DNA of 54,643 bases from Nitrospirota bacterium (GCA_016213935.1 JACQZG010000062.1:1-54643), one strand, 5' to 3'; positions 34,208 through 42,815 are shown, counted from the stretch's first letter. Numbers and translations are program-made. Notes: generated by a model from the letters alone, not told the origin.

Positions 34208-35520
34208 GCGAATGGAAAGACGACAAAATAAACGGGCAGGGAACTTATAAATCAGCAAAGGGCGAGAACTTTTCCGGCAACTGGAAAGACAACAAAATAG
34301 AAGGGCAAAAGAGCGTTTCATCGCCTGCGCTTCCTAAAAATAAAGACGTGTTTTCTCTCCTTATCAAATACGGCACAGAGACGGCGGCATCGGGAAAAGA
34401 AGATGCGGATGCGATAAAGGCAGCCGCGGATGATCTATTATCAATTCTTACGGAGACGGCATCAGCAACAAAAGAGACCGCGCAGAAAAAAGAAGTGAAA
34501 AACGTCACCAAATGCGTAGAGGGCAATTGCCAGAACGGGACCGGCACAAAGACATTTGAAAACGGCAATAAATATTCCGGCACATTTCTTAACAGCCTTA
34601 TGGACGGCAAAGGCACTCTTACATACGCAAACGGCAGTGTTTATACGGGTGAATTCAAAAGCGACTTAAAGAATGGAAACGGGAAACAAACATGGGTGGA
34701 CGGAGATGTTTATACAGGGGAATATAAAGATGACCTCTTTAACGGGCAAGGCACTTACACTTGGGTAGAAGGCGATGTGTATTCAGGTAAATGGAAAGAT
34801 GGTTTATATAACGGCCAGGGAACGATGATATGGGAAAACGGAGACAAATATACCGGGGAATGGAAAGATGACTACAAAACAGGACAAGGCACATTGACTT
34901 GGACAAGCGGAGATACCTATACAGGAGAATGGAAAGATGACCACAGAACAGGACAAGGCACATTGACTTGGACAAGCGGAGATGTTTACGCCGGGCAGTT
35001 CAAAAACGATGTGAAGGAAGGCTACGGCACTCTTACATATGCGGACGGCGGCAGATATACAGGCGAATGGAAGAACGACAATAGAGACGGGCAGGGAACC
35101 TACACCTGGTCTAATGGAAATGTTTTCATAGGAGAATGGAAAGACGGAAAGATGAATGGGCAAGGCACAATTACATGGAACATCGGCGAGTGGAGAGGCG
35201 ACAAATATATCGGCGAATGGAAAGATGACAACAGAACCGGCCAGGGGACCTATACATGGTCTAACGGCGACGTCTATACCGGCCAATGGTTAAACGGCGC
35301 GGAAAATGGCTACGGCACTTATACATATATAGATGGCGGCAGATATACGGGGGAGTTCAGAAACGATACTCGAACCGGCCAAGGGACTTACACATGGCCG
35401 GACGGCGGAAGATATGTAGGTGAATGGAAGAACGGCGTGCAGGACGGTTACGGCACTCATACCTATTCGGACGGGACTCAATGGTCAGGGGAATGGAGAA
35501 ACGGGGAGCCGCTGAGATAA
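34066..35520 (+). CDS. MORN-repeat protein, main part of frameshifted gene
   Basis: 484 aa in this frame. It starts inside a MORN repeat (WETGFMHGQGTYSYADG) without a ribosome site or signal peptide, so it is unlikely to be translated alone; the export signal is in the frame starting at 33881. Four repeats, a helical linker (residues about 90-145, Ala/Glu/Lys-rich), a second two-cysteine cap CVEGNCQNGTG and about 14 further repeats follow. It ends with WSGEWRNGEPLR, nearly the same as the protease-MORN protein, so the two share ancestry. Confidence 0.7.
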   Translation: MGGWETGFMHGQGTYSYADGSKYIGEWKDSIRNGQGMLTWADGSRYVGEWKDDKINGQGTYKSAKGENFSGNWKDNKIEGQKSVSSPALPKNKDVFSLLIKYGTETAASGKEDADAIKAAADDLLSILTETASATKETAQKKEVKNVTKCVEGNCQNGTGTKTFENGNKYSGTFLNSLMDGKGTLTYANGSVYTGEFKSDLKNGNGKQTWVDGDVYTGEYKDDLFNGQGTYTWVEGDVYSGKWKDGLYNGQGTMIWENGDKYTGEWKDDYKTGQGTLTWTSGDTYTGEWKDDHRTGQGTLTWTSGDVYAGQFKNDVKEGYGTLTYADGGRYTGEWKNDNRDGQGTYTWSNGNVFIGEWKDGKMNGQGTITWNIGEWRGDKYIGEWKDDNRTGQGTYTWSNGDVYTGQWLNGAENGYGTYTYIDGGRYTGEFRNDTRTGQGTYTWPDGGRYVGEWKNGVQDGYGTHTYSDGTQWSGEWRNGEPLR

Positions 35521-35560
35521 CTTTGATTTCTTTAACTGTTATATATATAAGGAGGGCAAC

Positions 35561-36238
35561 ATGAAAAGATTTTATTTCACTGTCTCATCTCTTGTTTTAA
35601 GCATATTGATGCTTGCATCATTTGCAAATGCCGAATGCATCGAGGGCGACTGCAAAAACGGGGCCGGCACAATGAATTATGCAAACGGGGACAAGTTCAC
35701 AGGCACGTTCAGGAACGGGCTCCGCGACGGCAATGGCATGATGGCATACGCGAACGGCGATGTTTATATCGGCGAGTTCAGCAATGACACAAAGAATGGG
35801 GACGGAAAATACGCCTGGGGAAGCGGTGAATCAAACGGAGATACTTATACCGGCCAATGGGCAAATGACAAGATGAACGGGCAAGGCACCAAGAAATGGG
35901 CTAACGGCGACAGCTACACAGGGCAATGGAGCGACGGGCAAATGCGGGGAGAGGGGAAGATGACATATGGATCAGGCGAAACATATACAGGAGCGTGGAA
36001 AGATAATTTATTCAATGGAAAAGGAACTTATATGTATAACGGCGGCCGCAGTTATGTCGGGGAATGGGTAAACGGCAAACGCGAAGGCAAGGGGACCTTC
36101 ATATTGCCCGACAGCGGAGAAAAATATACCGGCGAATGGAAGGATGACATGAGACACGGGCAGGGTACCTATACGTGGGGTGACGGGAAAGAATGGTCCG
36201 GCGAATGGGAAAATGATTACCAGACAGATAAACATTAA
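35561..36238 (+). CDS. exported MORN-repeat protein
   Basis: 225 aa. AAGGAGG precedes the ATG. Signal peptide (1-24, ending FANAE), then the cap CIEGDCKNGAG and eight MORN repeats ending WSGEWEND. It is the intact short paralog of the two genes before it, 40 bp downstream of the second. The shared N-terminal C-x-E-G-x-C-x-N-G cap suggests a disulfide-closed first repeat. Likely periplasmic or surface role; function unknown. Confidence 0.88.
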   Translation: MKRFYFTVSSLVLSILMLASFANAECIEGDCKNGAGTMNYANGDKFTGTFRNGLRDGNGMMAYANGDVYIGEFSNDTKNGDGKYAWGSGESNGDTYTGQWANDKMNGQGTKKWANGDSYTGQWSDGQMRGEGKMTYGSGETYTGAWKDNLFNGKGTYMYNGGRSYVGEWVNGKREGKGTFILPDSGEKYTGEWKDDMRHGQGTYTWGDGKEWSGEWENDYQTDKH

Positions 36239-36279
36239 CGAAGATCGCGGCCGAATTCTTAACTCTTAAGAAAGAGGCT

Positions 36280-36915
36280 CTACAATAAGGCGGTTCTTCC
36301 GTATGCCGAAATAAGCTTTGCTATTTCTTGTTCTATAAGAGAGAACTCGCCTGCATCGATCCGCTTCTTGCTGAAGACCCCTCCGCCGAATGCAACCGCG
36401 TCCGCGCCTGATGAGAAGAACGGGCCGATCGTTTCAGGCGTGATGCCTCCGCAGGCAAGAAGTTTAATATCCTGAAAAGGCCCCTTTATCTCCTTCATGT
36501 ATGAGGGGCCGAAGAACTTCGCAGGAAAGACCTTTACCATTGCCGCCCCCGCATTCCACGCGTTATATATTTCCTGCGGAGTGAGTGCGCCGGGGAAGGC
36601 CGGGATGGAATTTTTTACGCAGTATTCCATAACCTCGGGAACATGTGTCGGCATCACAATAAATGTCGCGCCTGCCTCGAGAGCGTCATGAAGGGATTTA
36701 AGCGACAATACCGTTCCGGCGCCTATCGTGAGACGCCCTCCGGCAACATCGATCATCTGCCGGATCAATGCGGGCGCGTCATGGGTGTTCATCGTAATTT
36801 CGATCGTCCTGAGTCCGGAAGAGATTACAGCTTCGGTGAGCGGCTCCACGCTCTCTGACGTGATGCCACGCAGGATTCCTAAAATAGGCAGTTCGTTAAA
36901 GCGGTTTATGTCCAT
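36280..36915 (-). CDS. eda: KDPG/KHG aldolase
   Basis: 211 aa, class I aldolase cleaving 2-keto-3-deoxy-6-phosphogluconate (or 4-hydroxy-2-oxoglutarate) to pyruvate and an aldehyde. The catalytic Glu is in IEITMN and the Schiff-base Lys in VKVFPA; the phosphate site is LACGGITPE. CGGAG precedes the ATG. No other Entner-Doudoroff genes lie beside it. Confidence 0.9.
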   Translation of the reverse strand: MDINRFNELPILGILRGITSESVEPLTEAVISSGLRTIEITMNTHDAPALIRQMIDVAGGRLTIGAGTVLSLKSLHDALEAGATFIVMPTHVPEVMEYCVKNSIPAFPGALTPQEIYNAWNAGAAMVKVFPAKFFGPSYMKEIKGPFQDIKLLACGGITPETIGPFFSSGADAVAFGGGVFSKKRIDAGEFSLIEQEIAKLISAYGRTALL

Positions 36916-36987
36916 GATTTTACTCCGAAAGGGTTACGGCATTATCATGTGCAGGGACCTGACAATCTTATCAAATAGACCGTAACC

Positions 36988-37929
36988 TTACGCCTCCACA
37001 AGGCTCTCGTAAAACTCCCTGTAATTTTCCTTCTTGTCGCTCTCCCTCAGGGCTATAGCGTCCTTGGGATGTTCATTCAGCATTCCGGCTATAGCGTAAG
37101 GGATGATGTAGCCCCACTCCATCTTCTCCCTCAAAGGGATGAACTCATTTGAAATAAGATCGAGAATCGGCCGTATGTCATACTTCGGGTTCTTCAGAAA
37201 ACCGATTAGGAGTTCGAGCGTGCAGTTGCCTGAGCCGCGGCCAATGCCGTAAACTGTGGCGTCAAGGTAATTGGCATTGTGAATTATCGCCTCGATGGTA
37301 TTTGAGAAGGCTAACTGAAGCGAATTGTGCCCGTGAAAGCCGATCTCCTTGGTCTTGATGATGGACTTAAACTTTTTTACGAGATGCTCTATATTCTCCT
37401 GATAGAGCGAGCCGAAACTGTCAACGATGTTAACGACATTCGCCTTGCTCTCGTTTTCTATCTGATGAAGCGCCTCATCAAGCTCAGGCCCCCTGTCCCG
37501 CGAGATCGCCATGATATTAATGGCTGTCTCATAGCCCTTGTCCGCGAAATGATTGCACATGAATATCGCCTTGTCTATGTCTTTAACATAGGTGGCGGTT
37601 CTTATCACATCAACGGGGCTCTGGTCAGCAGGCTTAATGTCGTCAAGATTCACGCGCCCGACGTCAACCATGACCGATATCTTGGTATTGGATTCTATGC
37701 CGTCTATCGCCCTTTTGATGTCTTCGTCATCGCAGAACTTCCATGCCCCGTAATCCTTCACGGAGAAGAGCTCTCTGGAATTCTTATACCCTATCTCCAT
37801 ATAATCCACGCCCGCTTCGGAGACCGCCTTATATACCTCGCGCACAAAACGGAGGTCGAACTGATGCTTGTTGATAAGCCCTCCGTCGCGTATAGTGCAA
37901 TCCAGTACCTTTATCTGCTCCCTGAACAT
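36988..37929 (-). CDS. DRE-TIM metallolyase-like aldolase
   Basis: 313 aa TIM barrel of the HMG-CoA lyase/4-hydroxy-2-oxovalerate aldolase superfamily. The N-terminal metal motif is DCTIRDGG; the His pair is in GFHGHNSLQ; the loop GIGRGSGNCTLE follows. Superfamily members do Claisen-type condensations or aldol cleavage with a divalent metal. The usual C-terminal communication domain of 4-hydroxy-2-oxovalerate aldolase is not recognisable, so substrate is open. AAGGAGG supports the start. It precedes eda by 72 bp on the same strand. Confidence 0.82.
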   Translation of the reverse strand: MFREQIKVLDCTIRDGGLINKHQFDLRFVREVYKAVSEAGVDYMEIGYKNSRELFSVKDYGAWKFCDDEDIKRAIDGIESNTKISVMVDVGRVNLDDIKPADQSPVDVIRTATYVKDIDKAIFMCNHFADKGYETAINIMAISRDRGPELDEALHQIENESKANVVNIVDSFGSLYQENIEHLVKKFKSIIKTKEIGFHGHNSLQLAFSNTIEAIIHNANYLDATVYGIGRGSGNCTLELLIGFLKNPKYDIRPILDLISNEFIPLREKMEWGYIIPYAIAGMLNEHPKDAIALRESDKKENYREFYESLVEA

Positions 37930-38025
37930 ACTCCCTCCTTAATAAAATAAAACTATTTTCCGGACTTTAAGTCTAATTTAATATCGCATGGATTGTAAAG
38001 TGCTCAGATACCTTATACTATCCAT

Positions 38026-38349
38026 ATGAAGAAGAAAGCAAAGGCCCCGGCTGTTCCTGCGGAAAGGCATGAGACAATCCGCCGGAGCATCATAACCATG
38101 CTCCAAGGCCGTACGCTCTCAGCAAAGGACATATCAGCGGATGTGAGAATTTCAGAGAAAGATGTGTATGAGCATCTTGAGCATATACAAAAAAAGAGAG
38201 ACGTAAGCCTTGTTGTCCATCCTGCAGGATGCAGAAAATGCGGCTATCAATTTACAAAGAGGGAGAAGCTGAGAAAACCGGGCAGATGCCCTGAATGCAG
38301 AGGGGAATCAATAACCGAGCCTCGTTTTTCAGTTTCGGAGAAAATATGA
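38026..38349 (+). CDS. HTH/zinc-ribbon transcriptional regulator
   Basis: 107 aa. A winged-helix part (about 15-65, LSAKDISADVRISEKDVYEHLEHI) is followed by a zinc ribbon with CRKCGYQF and CPECRG. This architecture matches the COG3357-type predicted regulators known mostly from archaea. A TATACT at 38014-38019 puts the transcription start at the ATG, so the mRNA may be leaderless. Divergent from the DRE-TIM gene and convergent with the HD gene; targets unknown. Confidence 0.8.
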   Translation: MKKKAKAPAVPAERHETIRRSIITMLQGRTLSAKDISADVRISEKDVYEHLEHIQKKRDVSLVVHPAGCRKCGYQFTKREKLRKPGRCPECRGESITEPRFSVSEKI

Positions 38350-38360
38350 TATCCGCGAAT

Positions 38361-39149
38361 TCAGGGCCTGCTTCCAATCTCCGTTTCGATATGCTCCAAT
38401 AAAAAAGCTACTGCATTTGAAATATCATTCCCCTGCGGAAGATGCGCGGCCATTCTCTTAACGTAACCCCTCTCCTTAATAAGCAGGAGAGATTCCCTGA
38501 AGTTCAGGTCATATATCCACGAAAGCTGAAGCAGCTTGAAATCATTAAGGCTTTTTATATTCAGCAGTGATATCATCTCTTTCCCGTAAAAAGCCTTTAG
38601 CAATTCCTCCGAATAGCCCGTATCGGGAAGGCCGTGAGTTATCACGGAAGCTTCGTCCTTTTCGGGATTCTCATAATACTCAACGAATATCCGGAGTATG
38701 TCCAATTTATCGGCGTCGCGCAGAATCTTCAGAAAGGGCAAAACCTCCCTGTTTTTGAGTTCAGGCACTTTGAAAACATTATGGAATTTAACAGCCTCTG
38801 TTATAATCTCCTTCTCCCTCTCGGGCAGAATGGCGAGCGCGCCGCTTTCGGATAAAATCTCAGCGCCGCGCAGGGCGTGATTTATGGATACCCCGTCATT
38901 AAATGTCCTGAACTTTGCGTACTGAGAAAAACGCCCTATATCATGAAAGAGCGCCGCAGCCTCCGCGGTCAATTCATCTTCCGGCGAAAAGAAGAGGCTC
39001 TTTGCTATGAGAACTGCATTGGAGCAGACATTATAAGTATGCTCTTCTTTAAGTTTTATATGATGATTATCAGCCTCGTCGGAAGAGTAAAACTCTTTCA
39101 CATATTCCGAAAACCATCTCTTCAGTGAACCGAGGCTGTTTGGGGTCAT
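38361..39149 (-). CDS. HD-domain phosphohydrolase
   Basis: 262 aa. The HD motif is in ALFHDIGRFSQYA, preceded by a His in KLKEEHTYNV and followed by VKFHNV and the late Asp in LRDADKLDIL, giving a full metal site. Family members hydrolyse (d)NTPs, cyclic nucleotides or other phosphoesters. Its ATG overlaps the cbiE stop (ATGA), so it is the last gene of the cobalamin run, although a role in B12 is not evident. Confidence 0.88.
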   Translation of the reverse strand: MTPNSLGSLKRWFSEYVKEFYSSDEADNHHIKLKEEHTYNVCSNAVLIAKSLFFSPEDELTAEAAALFHDIGRFSQYAKFRTFNDGVSINHALRGAEILSESGALAILPEREKEIITEAVKFHNVFKVPELKNREVLPFLKILRDADKLDILRIFVEYYENPEKDEASVITHGLPDTGYSEELLKAFYGKEMISLLNIKSLNDFKLLQLSWIYDLNFRESLLLIKERGYVKRMAAHLPQGNDISNAVAFLLEHIETEIGSRP

Positions 39150-39829
39150 GGCAACGGCGTCCCTTCTTTCAGGATTATCACAAGATTTGGAAAGGAAAAG
39201 GAGCCTTCTGATATATTCTTTGGCGCTCCTTTTGTTATCTTCTCGTCCGGATACCCGAGGCGCTCGCAGACAAATATTGTTAAACCTGAGAGCCGGCCGC
39301 TGACTGCCGACAATTTATTTGCTATTACAACAGGGTTATTAACTTTATCTGTAAGAACGGCGATTTTGTCATACGCATCGAGAAGTTTCGGGATGTCATC
39401 GGCTTCATACTCAAGCTCCATTCTCTTATTAGGGTCAGGCCCTCCGTGAAGGCTCATGAGAAAGGCGTCTCCCCATGATTCCTTAATCCTTGAGAACGCC
39501 GCCTGCACGCAGGAGATGTCCGGGAATATCTCCACGGCTTCCCCGCCAAACTCTTTGACAGCCATCCTTCCGAAGCCGAAGAACATAGGGTCGCCGTCCG
39601 CGAGCACGGATATCTTCTTGTTTTTGTAATTGGCGCGGATATGCTCCATCGTCTCATGAATATCTTTCGCGACCTTCACCCTGTCTTTAACGTCGCTGAA
39701 TTCGGCACAGCGCTTAAATACTTCAAAGAGCCTCTCGGTCGCGAGAATCGTATCAGACCTCCGGATGATGTAGGAAGCTTTTTCCGGAAGCGGCCTGTAG
39801 CCTATGCCTATGACAAAAAACTTATTCAC
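39146..39829 (-). CDS. cbiE: cobalt-precorrin C5-methyltransferase CbiE
   Basis: 227 aa, tetrapyrrole methylase fold. FFVIGIGYRPLPEKA opens the SAM domain, LADGDPMFFGFGR is the central loop, and EIFPDISCVQAAFSRI matches CbiE/CobL-N. It starts with GTG, AAGG nearby, overlapping the cbiX end by eight bases. The CbiT partner is not fused and not in the window. Other corrin-ring methylases are also absent here, so the full pathway must continue elsewhere or be incomplete. Confidence 0.88.
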   Translation of the reverse strand: MNKFFVIGIGYRPLPEKASYIIRRSDTILATERLFEVFKRCAEFSDVKDRVKVAKDIHETMEHIRANYKNKKISVLADGDPMFFGFGRMAVKEFGGEAVEIFPDISCVQAAFSRIKESWGDAFLMSLHGGPDPNKRMELEYEADDIPKLLDAYDKIAVLTDKVNNPVVIANKLSAVSGRLSGLTIFVCERLGYPDEKITKGAPKNISEGSFSFPNLVIILKEGTPLP

Positions 39830-40205
39830 CCTTTTCCCTTGCCGCCCTGACCCTCTCGGAAATTATTTCAATGAGCTTCGCGTGCGGCCCGAGCGGCTCT
39901 GTATAAATAAACTTCACATAAGGATATATATCTTCCGCTTCCCTGATTATTTTCGGAATGCTCTCTGTCACATGGATCCCGCTGCTTAAAAAGAACGGGT
40001 GAACAATTATCTTTTTCGCGCCGTCCATAACCGCATTTTTTATGGCATCCGCAATAGTAGGTTTATTGAACTGAATGTACGCAGTTCTCACACAATCTTT
40101 ATCACACTTAGTATGTATCATAGCGTGCAAAGCGGACGCAATATGCTCAATACCGCTTGAAGTTATTAAAGGGCTTCCGTGCCCGATTAAAAGGATTATC
40201 TCCAT
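39822..40205 (-). CDS. cbiX: small sirohydrochlorin cobaltochelatase CbiX
   Basis: 127 aa, the short (homodimeric) chelatase form. Metal ligands are the His in LIGHGSPL and in HPFFLSSGIHVTESIP. It inserts cobalt into sirohydrochlorin at the start of the anaerobic B12 route; a related role in siroheme iron insertion cannot be excluded from sequence. It stands between cobC and cbiE on one transcript. Confidence 0.88.
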   Translation of the reverse strand: MEIILLIGHGSPLITSSGIEHIASALHAMIHTKCDKDCVRTAYIQFNKPTIADAIKNAVMDGAKKIIVHPFFLSSGIHVTESIPKIIREAEDIYPYVKFIYTEPLGPHAKLIEIISERVRAAREKGE

Positions 40206-40217
40206 AATTCTTGTCTC

Positions 40218-40922
40218 TCAGATAGTATAATTGATAAATTTGGTCACAGGGTAACTGTCATGAAACTCGACAAGGCTGATTGCCGCGAAGTCCTGCTCGA
40301 TCCTGAAGATGTTCTCAAGCGGAATGCCTAAAAACTCGCAGAGCAATATTCTGTTTATTCCGCCGTGAGAGACAATCGCTATGGTAGAAATTCCACCCCC
40401 TCCCTTACCCACCCCCCTCAAGGGGGAGGGTTGGGTGGGGGGGATGTGTTCTGTGTTATGACTCAATATCTTTTCAAAAGCTCTCAATGCCCTATCTCGT
40501 AATTCGATGGTGCTTTCACCATTCATCGGGCTGAACTTCAACGGATTTGCCGCCCATGAGTTAAAGGCATCAGGCCACTTCGCTTTTATCTCGTCAAAAG
40601 ACATCCCTTCCCACAGGCCGAAATTGCGCTCCCTCAGTTCAGGCATTATTATCGGCTTCAGGCCATGCGGCCCGGCAATAATCTCCGCGCTCTTTACCGC
40701 TCGGCTGAGATCCGAGCAGTAGACGGCATCAAGCATTTTTTGCCCCCTCTTAGATAAGAGGGGGATGGGGGAGTTATCTTGGTCTCCACGCAAATACTCC
40801 GCAACTCTCTTCATCTGTTCAATGCCTTTTTGGGACAGCGGCACGTCAATATGCCCTTTGTATCTTCTTGTCTCCGCGCCTTCCGTCTCTCCGTGCCTTA
40901 TAAGGTAAAGTTTCGTGACCAT
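40218..40922 (-). CDS. cobC: alpha-ribazole phosphatase-like histidine phosphatase
   Basis: 234 aa, longer than usual (about 200). The phosphohistidine motif is LIRHGETEG; later His is in IVSHGGINR. Two segments look inserted: DNSPIPLLSKRGQKM (around 49-63) and PPTQPSPLRGVGKGGGG (around 161-177). Both coincide with palindromic DNA elements that keep the frame. The role (removing phosphate from alpha-ribazole-phosphate) rests on location next to cobS/cobT/cobU; a generic phosphoglycerate-mutase-like phosphatase is the alternative. Overlaps the cobS end by 25 bp. Confidence 0.82.
   Translation of the reverse strand: MVTKLYLIRHGETEGAETRRYKGHIDVPLSQKGIEQMKRVAEYLRGDQDNSPIPLLSKRGQKMLDAVYCSDLSRAVKSAEIIAGPHGLKPIIMPELRERNFGLWEGMSFDEIKAKWPDAFNSWAANPLKFSPMNGESTIELRDRALRAFEKILSHNTEHIPPTQPSPLRGVGKGGGGISTIAIVSHGGINRILLCEFLGIPLENIFRIEQDFAAISLVEFHDSYPVTKFINYTI
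40394..40443. repeat. GC-rich palindromic element inserted in frame in cobC
   Basis: A roughly 50-bp imperfect palindrome of C-runs then G-runs with a CTCAAG center (around 40418). It encodes the Pro/Gly-rich PSPLRGVGKGGGG stretch of CobC, between two conserved parts of the fold, in a surface-loop position. Confidence 0.65.
40743..40764. repeat. palindromic element inserted in frame in cobC
   Basis: CCCCCTCTTA (40743-40752), GA, TAAGAGGGGG (40755-40764): 10-bp perfect arms. It encodes SPIPLLSKRG near residue 55 of CobC, just before the conserved AVYCSDLSRA strand. Confidence 0.7.
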
Positions 40923-41695
40923 ATCACCGCCGTCATTAAAAATAATATCTCTGACAACTCAGATACCGCGCCGAATGTGTCGCCTGTCATGCCGCCGAAA
41001 GTTTTGCCGCAGAACCATACCGATGTCAGCACGAAAACATACAGCACAGGCAAAACAAATAAAAGCTGATAGCTGACGGCTGACAGTTGAAAGCTTTGTC
41101 TGACAGCAAAGATCGCAACAAGCGAAATAAAGAGCACAAAGCCGGCGGCCGTTAAGAGTTCCTTTACTCCGGTATGCGCAATGAATATCCTGCCGAGTCC
41201 GTCCCGCCTCGCCGGCTTGGCGTGAAAGAGCGCCGCGGCCATTGCCCACCGCGAGAAGAGCGGCATTAAAAACAGTGACGAGTAATAGGTAATGAGTAAT
41301 GAGTTAGAAAAAAGCGCATTCAGCAGGAGATATTTTAAAAAAATAGAAAATAATATCGCCATTACTCCGAAAGGCCCGACAGCGCTGTCCTTCATGACCG
41401 CGAGTTTTTTCTCTTTATCCTTTCTCGACGCTATTGCGTCAAACGTATCCGCAAGCCCGTCAAGGTGAAGCCCGCCGTTGATAATTATCATCAGAAGAAT
41501 AACGAGCACGTTTACGACTTCAGCAGGCAAAACCTTCAGCAGTAACACGGACGATATTACAAAAAATATTCCCTGAACCGCTCCTACAATAGGAAAGAAC
41601 ACGGACGTTCCTCCAATATCTTCCTCGGACATATTATCCGTCTTCCCAAAAGGAATGATTGTAAGAAAATGAAATGCAAGCAAAAGTTTTTTCAT
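40898..41695 (-). CDS. cobS: adenosylcobinamide-GDP ribazoletransferase
   Basis: 265 aa polytopic membrane protein joining alpha-ribazole to adenosylcobinamide-GDP. Signatures are GGLHLDGLADTFDA, SAVGPFG, FSRWAMA and the C-terminal GGMTGDTFGA. Two stretches, NSLLITYYSSLF and SFQLSAVSYQLLF, are encoded by 7-bp arrays and lie in hydrophobic segments or loops; the frame and all motifs stay intact. It follows cobT, with another heptamer array at the junction. Confidence 0.92.
   Translation of the reverse strand: MKKLLLAFHFLTIIPFGKTDNMSEEDIGGTSVFFPIVGAVQGIFFVISSVLLLKVLPAEVVNVLVILLMIIINGGLHLDGLADTFDAIASRKDKEKKLAVMKDSAVGPFGVMAILFSIFLKYLLLNALFSNSLLITYYSSLFLMPLFSRWAMAAALFHAKPARRDGLGRIFIAHTGVKELLTAAGFVLFISLVAIFAVRQSFQLSAVSYQLLFVLPVLYVFVLTSVWFCGKTFGGMTGDTFGAVSELSEILFLMTAVIWSRNFTL
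41064..41091. repeat. 7-bp tandem array inside cobS (3' part)
   Basis: Four heptamers: agctgat, agctgac, ggctgac, agttgaa. They encode FQLSAVSYQL without changing the frame. Confidence 0.75.
41274..41308. repeat. 7-bp tandem array inside cobS (middle)
   Basis: Five heptamers: agtgacg, agtaata, ggtaatg, agtaatg, agttaga. They encode SNSLLITYYSSLF in a membrane segment. Confidence 0.78.
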
Positions 41696-41700
41696 TATTT

Positions 41701-41735
41701 AACTCTTAACTCATCACTCCCAAACTCTCAACTCT
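41701..41735. repeat. 7-bp tandem array across the cobT stop
   Basis: Five heptamers: aactctt, aactcat, cactccc, aaactct, caactct. The array supplies the last codon and stop of cobT and fills most of the gap to cobS. Confidence 0.75.
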
Positions 41736-42804
41736 TCTCCGACACCCCTGCCTCTCCGAATGTCGCCATCTCTTTATAAATCTTCAGGCCTGCCTCGATG
41801 ACAAACATAGCCAGAGCCGCGCCCGTTCCCTCGCCGAGCCTGAGGTCAAGGTCAAGAACAGGCCTCAACCCTATCTTCTCTAACATCGCTTTGTGCCCGG
41901 CTTCCTGCGACATATGGGCCGAGAACATGCAGTCTCTTGTCTTGGGCTCAATGCAATACGCGATGAGCGCGCCTGCCGTCGAGATAAAACCGTCGACGAC
42001 AACAGGTATCCTGTTTGCAGCCGCTCCGATAATCAGCCCGGCGATCCCGCCAATCTCGGCGCCGCCGATTTTCGCGAGCACGCTGACAGGATCAGCAGGG
42101 TCCGGCATATTATATGAAATGGCGTCTTTTATTACCTGAACCTTGTGTCTCCATGTATCGCCATTTATTCCGGTTCCTCTTCCGGTTATCTCTTCAACAG
42201 GCCTTCCCGTAAGCACTGCGGCGATTGCGCTCGAAGGCGTTGTGTTTGCGATGCCCATATCTCCGGTTCCGAAAATTTTGCAGCCCTTCTTCGCGTACTC
42301 ATTTGCCAGATCAATCCCGACATTAATACACCTTAGAGCCTCGTCTCGCGTCATAGCAGGCTCTCTTCTCATGTTCTTTGTGCCGGAGACGATTTTGGGA
42401 GATACGAAAGAACCCCCTTTAATGAGGCGGGACACAGAGGGGTTACTGAAATCATAATCAACGCCCATGTCCACGACTACAACATCCGCGCCTGCGTGTC
42501 TCGCAAGGACATTTATTCCCGCGCCGCCGTTAAGAAAGTTCAGCACCATCTGCGGAGTAACAGCCTTTGGAAACGCGGATACTCCTTCGTCAGCGACGCC
42601 GTGGTCACCGGCAAAAGTGAAGACAACTTTTTTATCGAGAGAAGGCATCGGATTTTCTGTTATGGCAACAAGCTGTTTTGCAAACTCCTCAAGCCTGCCG
42701 AGGCTTCCCTGCGGTTTTGTCAGGCTGTCGAGCCGCTTCTGCGCCTGCTCTGCAAACTTGCTGTTAACATTTGTTATCCCGGCACATATTTTATTTAAGT
42801 CCAT
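41728..42804 (-). CDS. cobT: nicotinate-nucleotide--dimethylbenzimidazole phosphoribosyltransferase
   Basis: 358 aa. Forms alpha-ribazole-phosphate from the lower-ligand base and nicotinate mononucleotide. Signatures: [12 protein letters not shown] at the N-terminus, [31 protein letters not shown], and the C-terminal catalytic region with [11 protein letters not shown]. The last residues and stop come from a heptamer array. GGAGAAG precedes the ATG. It lies 11 bp after cobU. Confidence 0.95.
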   Translation of the reverse strand: MDLNKICAGITNVNSKFAEQAQKRLDSLTKPQGSLGRLEEFAKQLVAITENPMPSLDKKVVFTFAGDHGVADEGVSAFPKAVTPQMVLNFLNGGAGINVLARHAGADVVVVDMGVDYDFSNPSVSRLIKGGSFVSPKIVSGTKNMRREPAMTRDEALRCINVGIDLANEYAKKGCKIFGTGDMGIANTTPSSAIAAVLTGRPVEEITGRGTGINGDTWRHKVQVIKDAISYNMPDPADPVSVLAKIGGAEIGGIAGLIIGAAANRIPVVVDGFISTAGALIAYCIEPKTRDCMFSAHMSQEAGHKAMLEKIGLRPVLDLDLRLGEGTGAALAMFVIEAGLKIYKEMATFGEAGVSEKS

Positions 42805-42815
42805 ATCTTCTCCAT

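Noticed and set aside
32700..36200. CRISPR-like regular spacing of repeats.
   Set aside because: The period is 66-69 bp with coding-frame conservation and no unique spacers; these are protein repeats.
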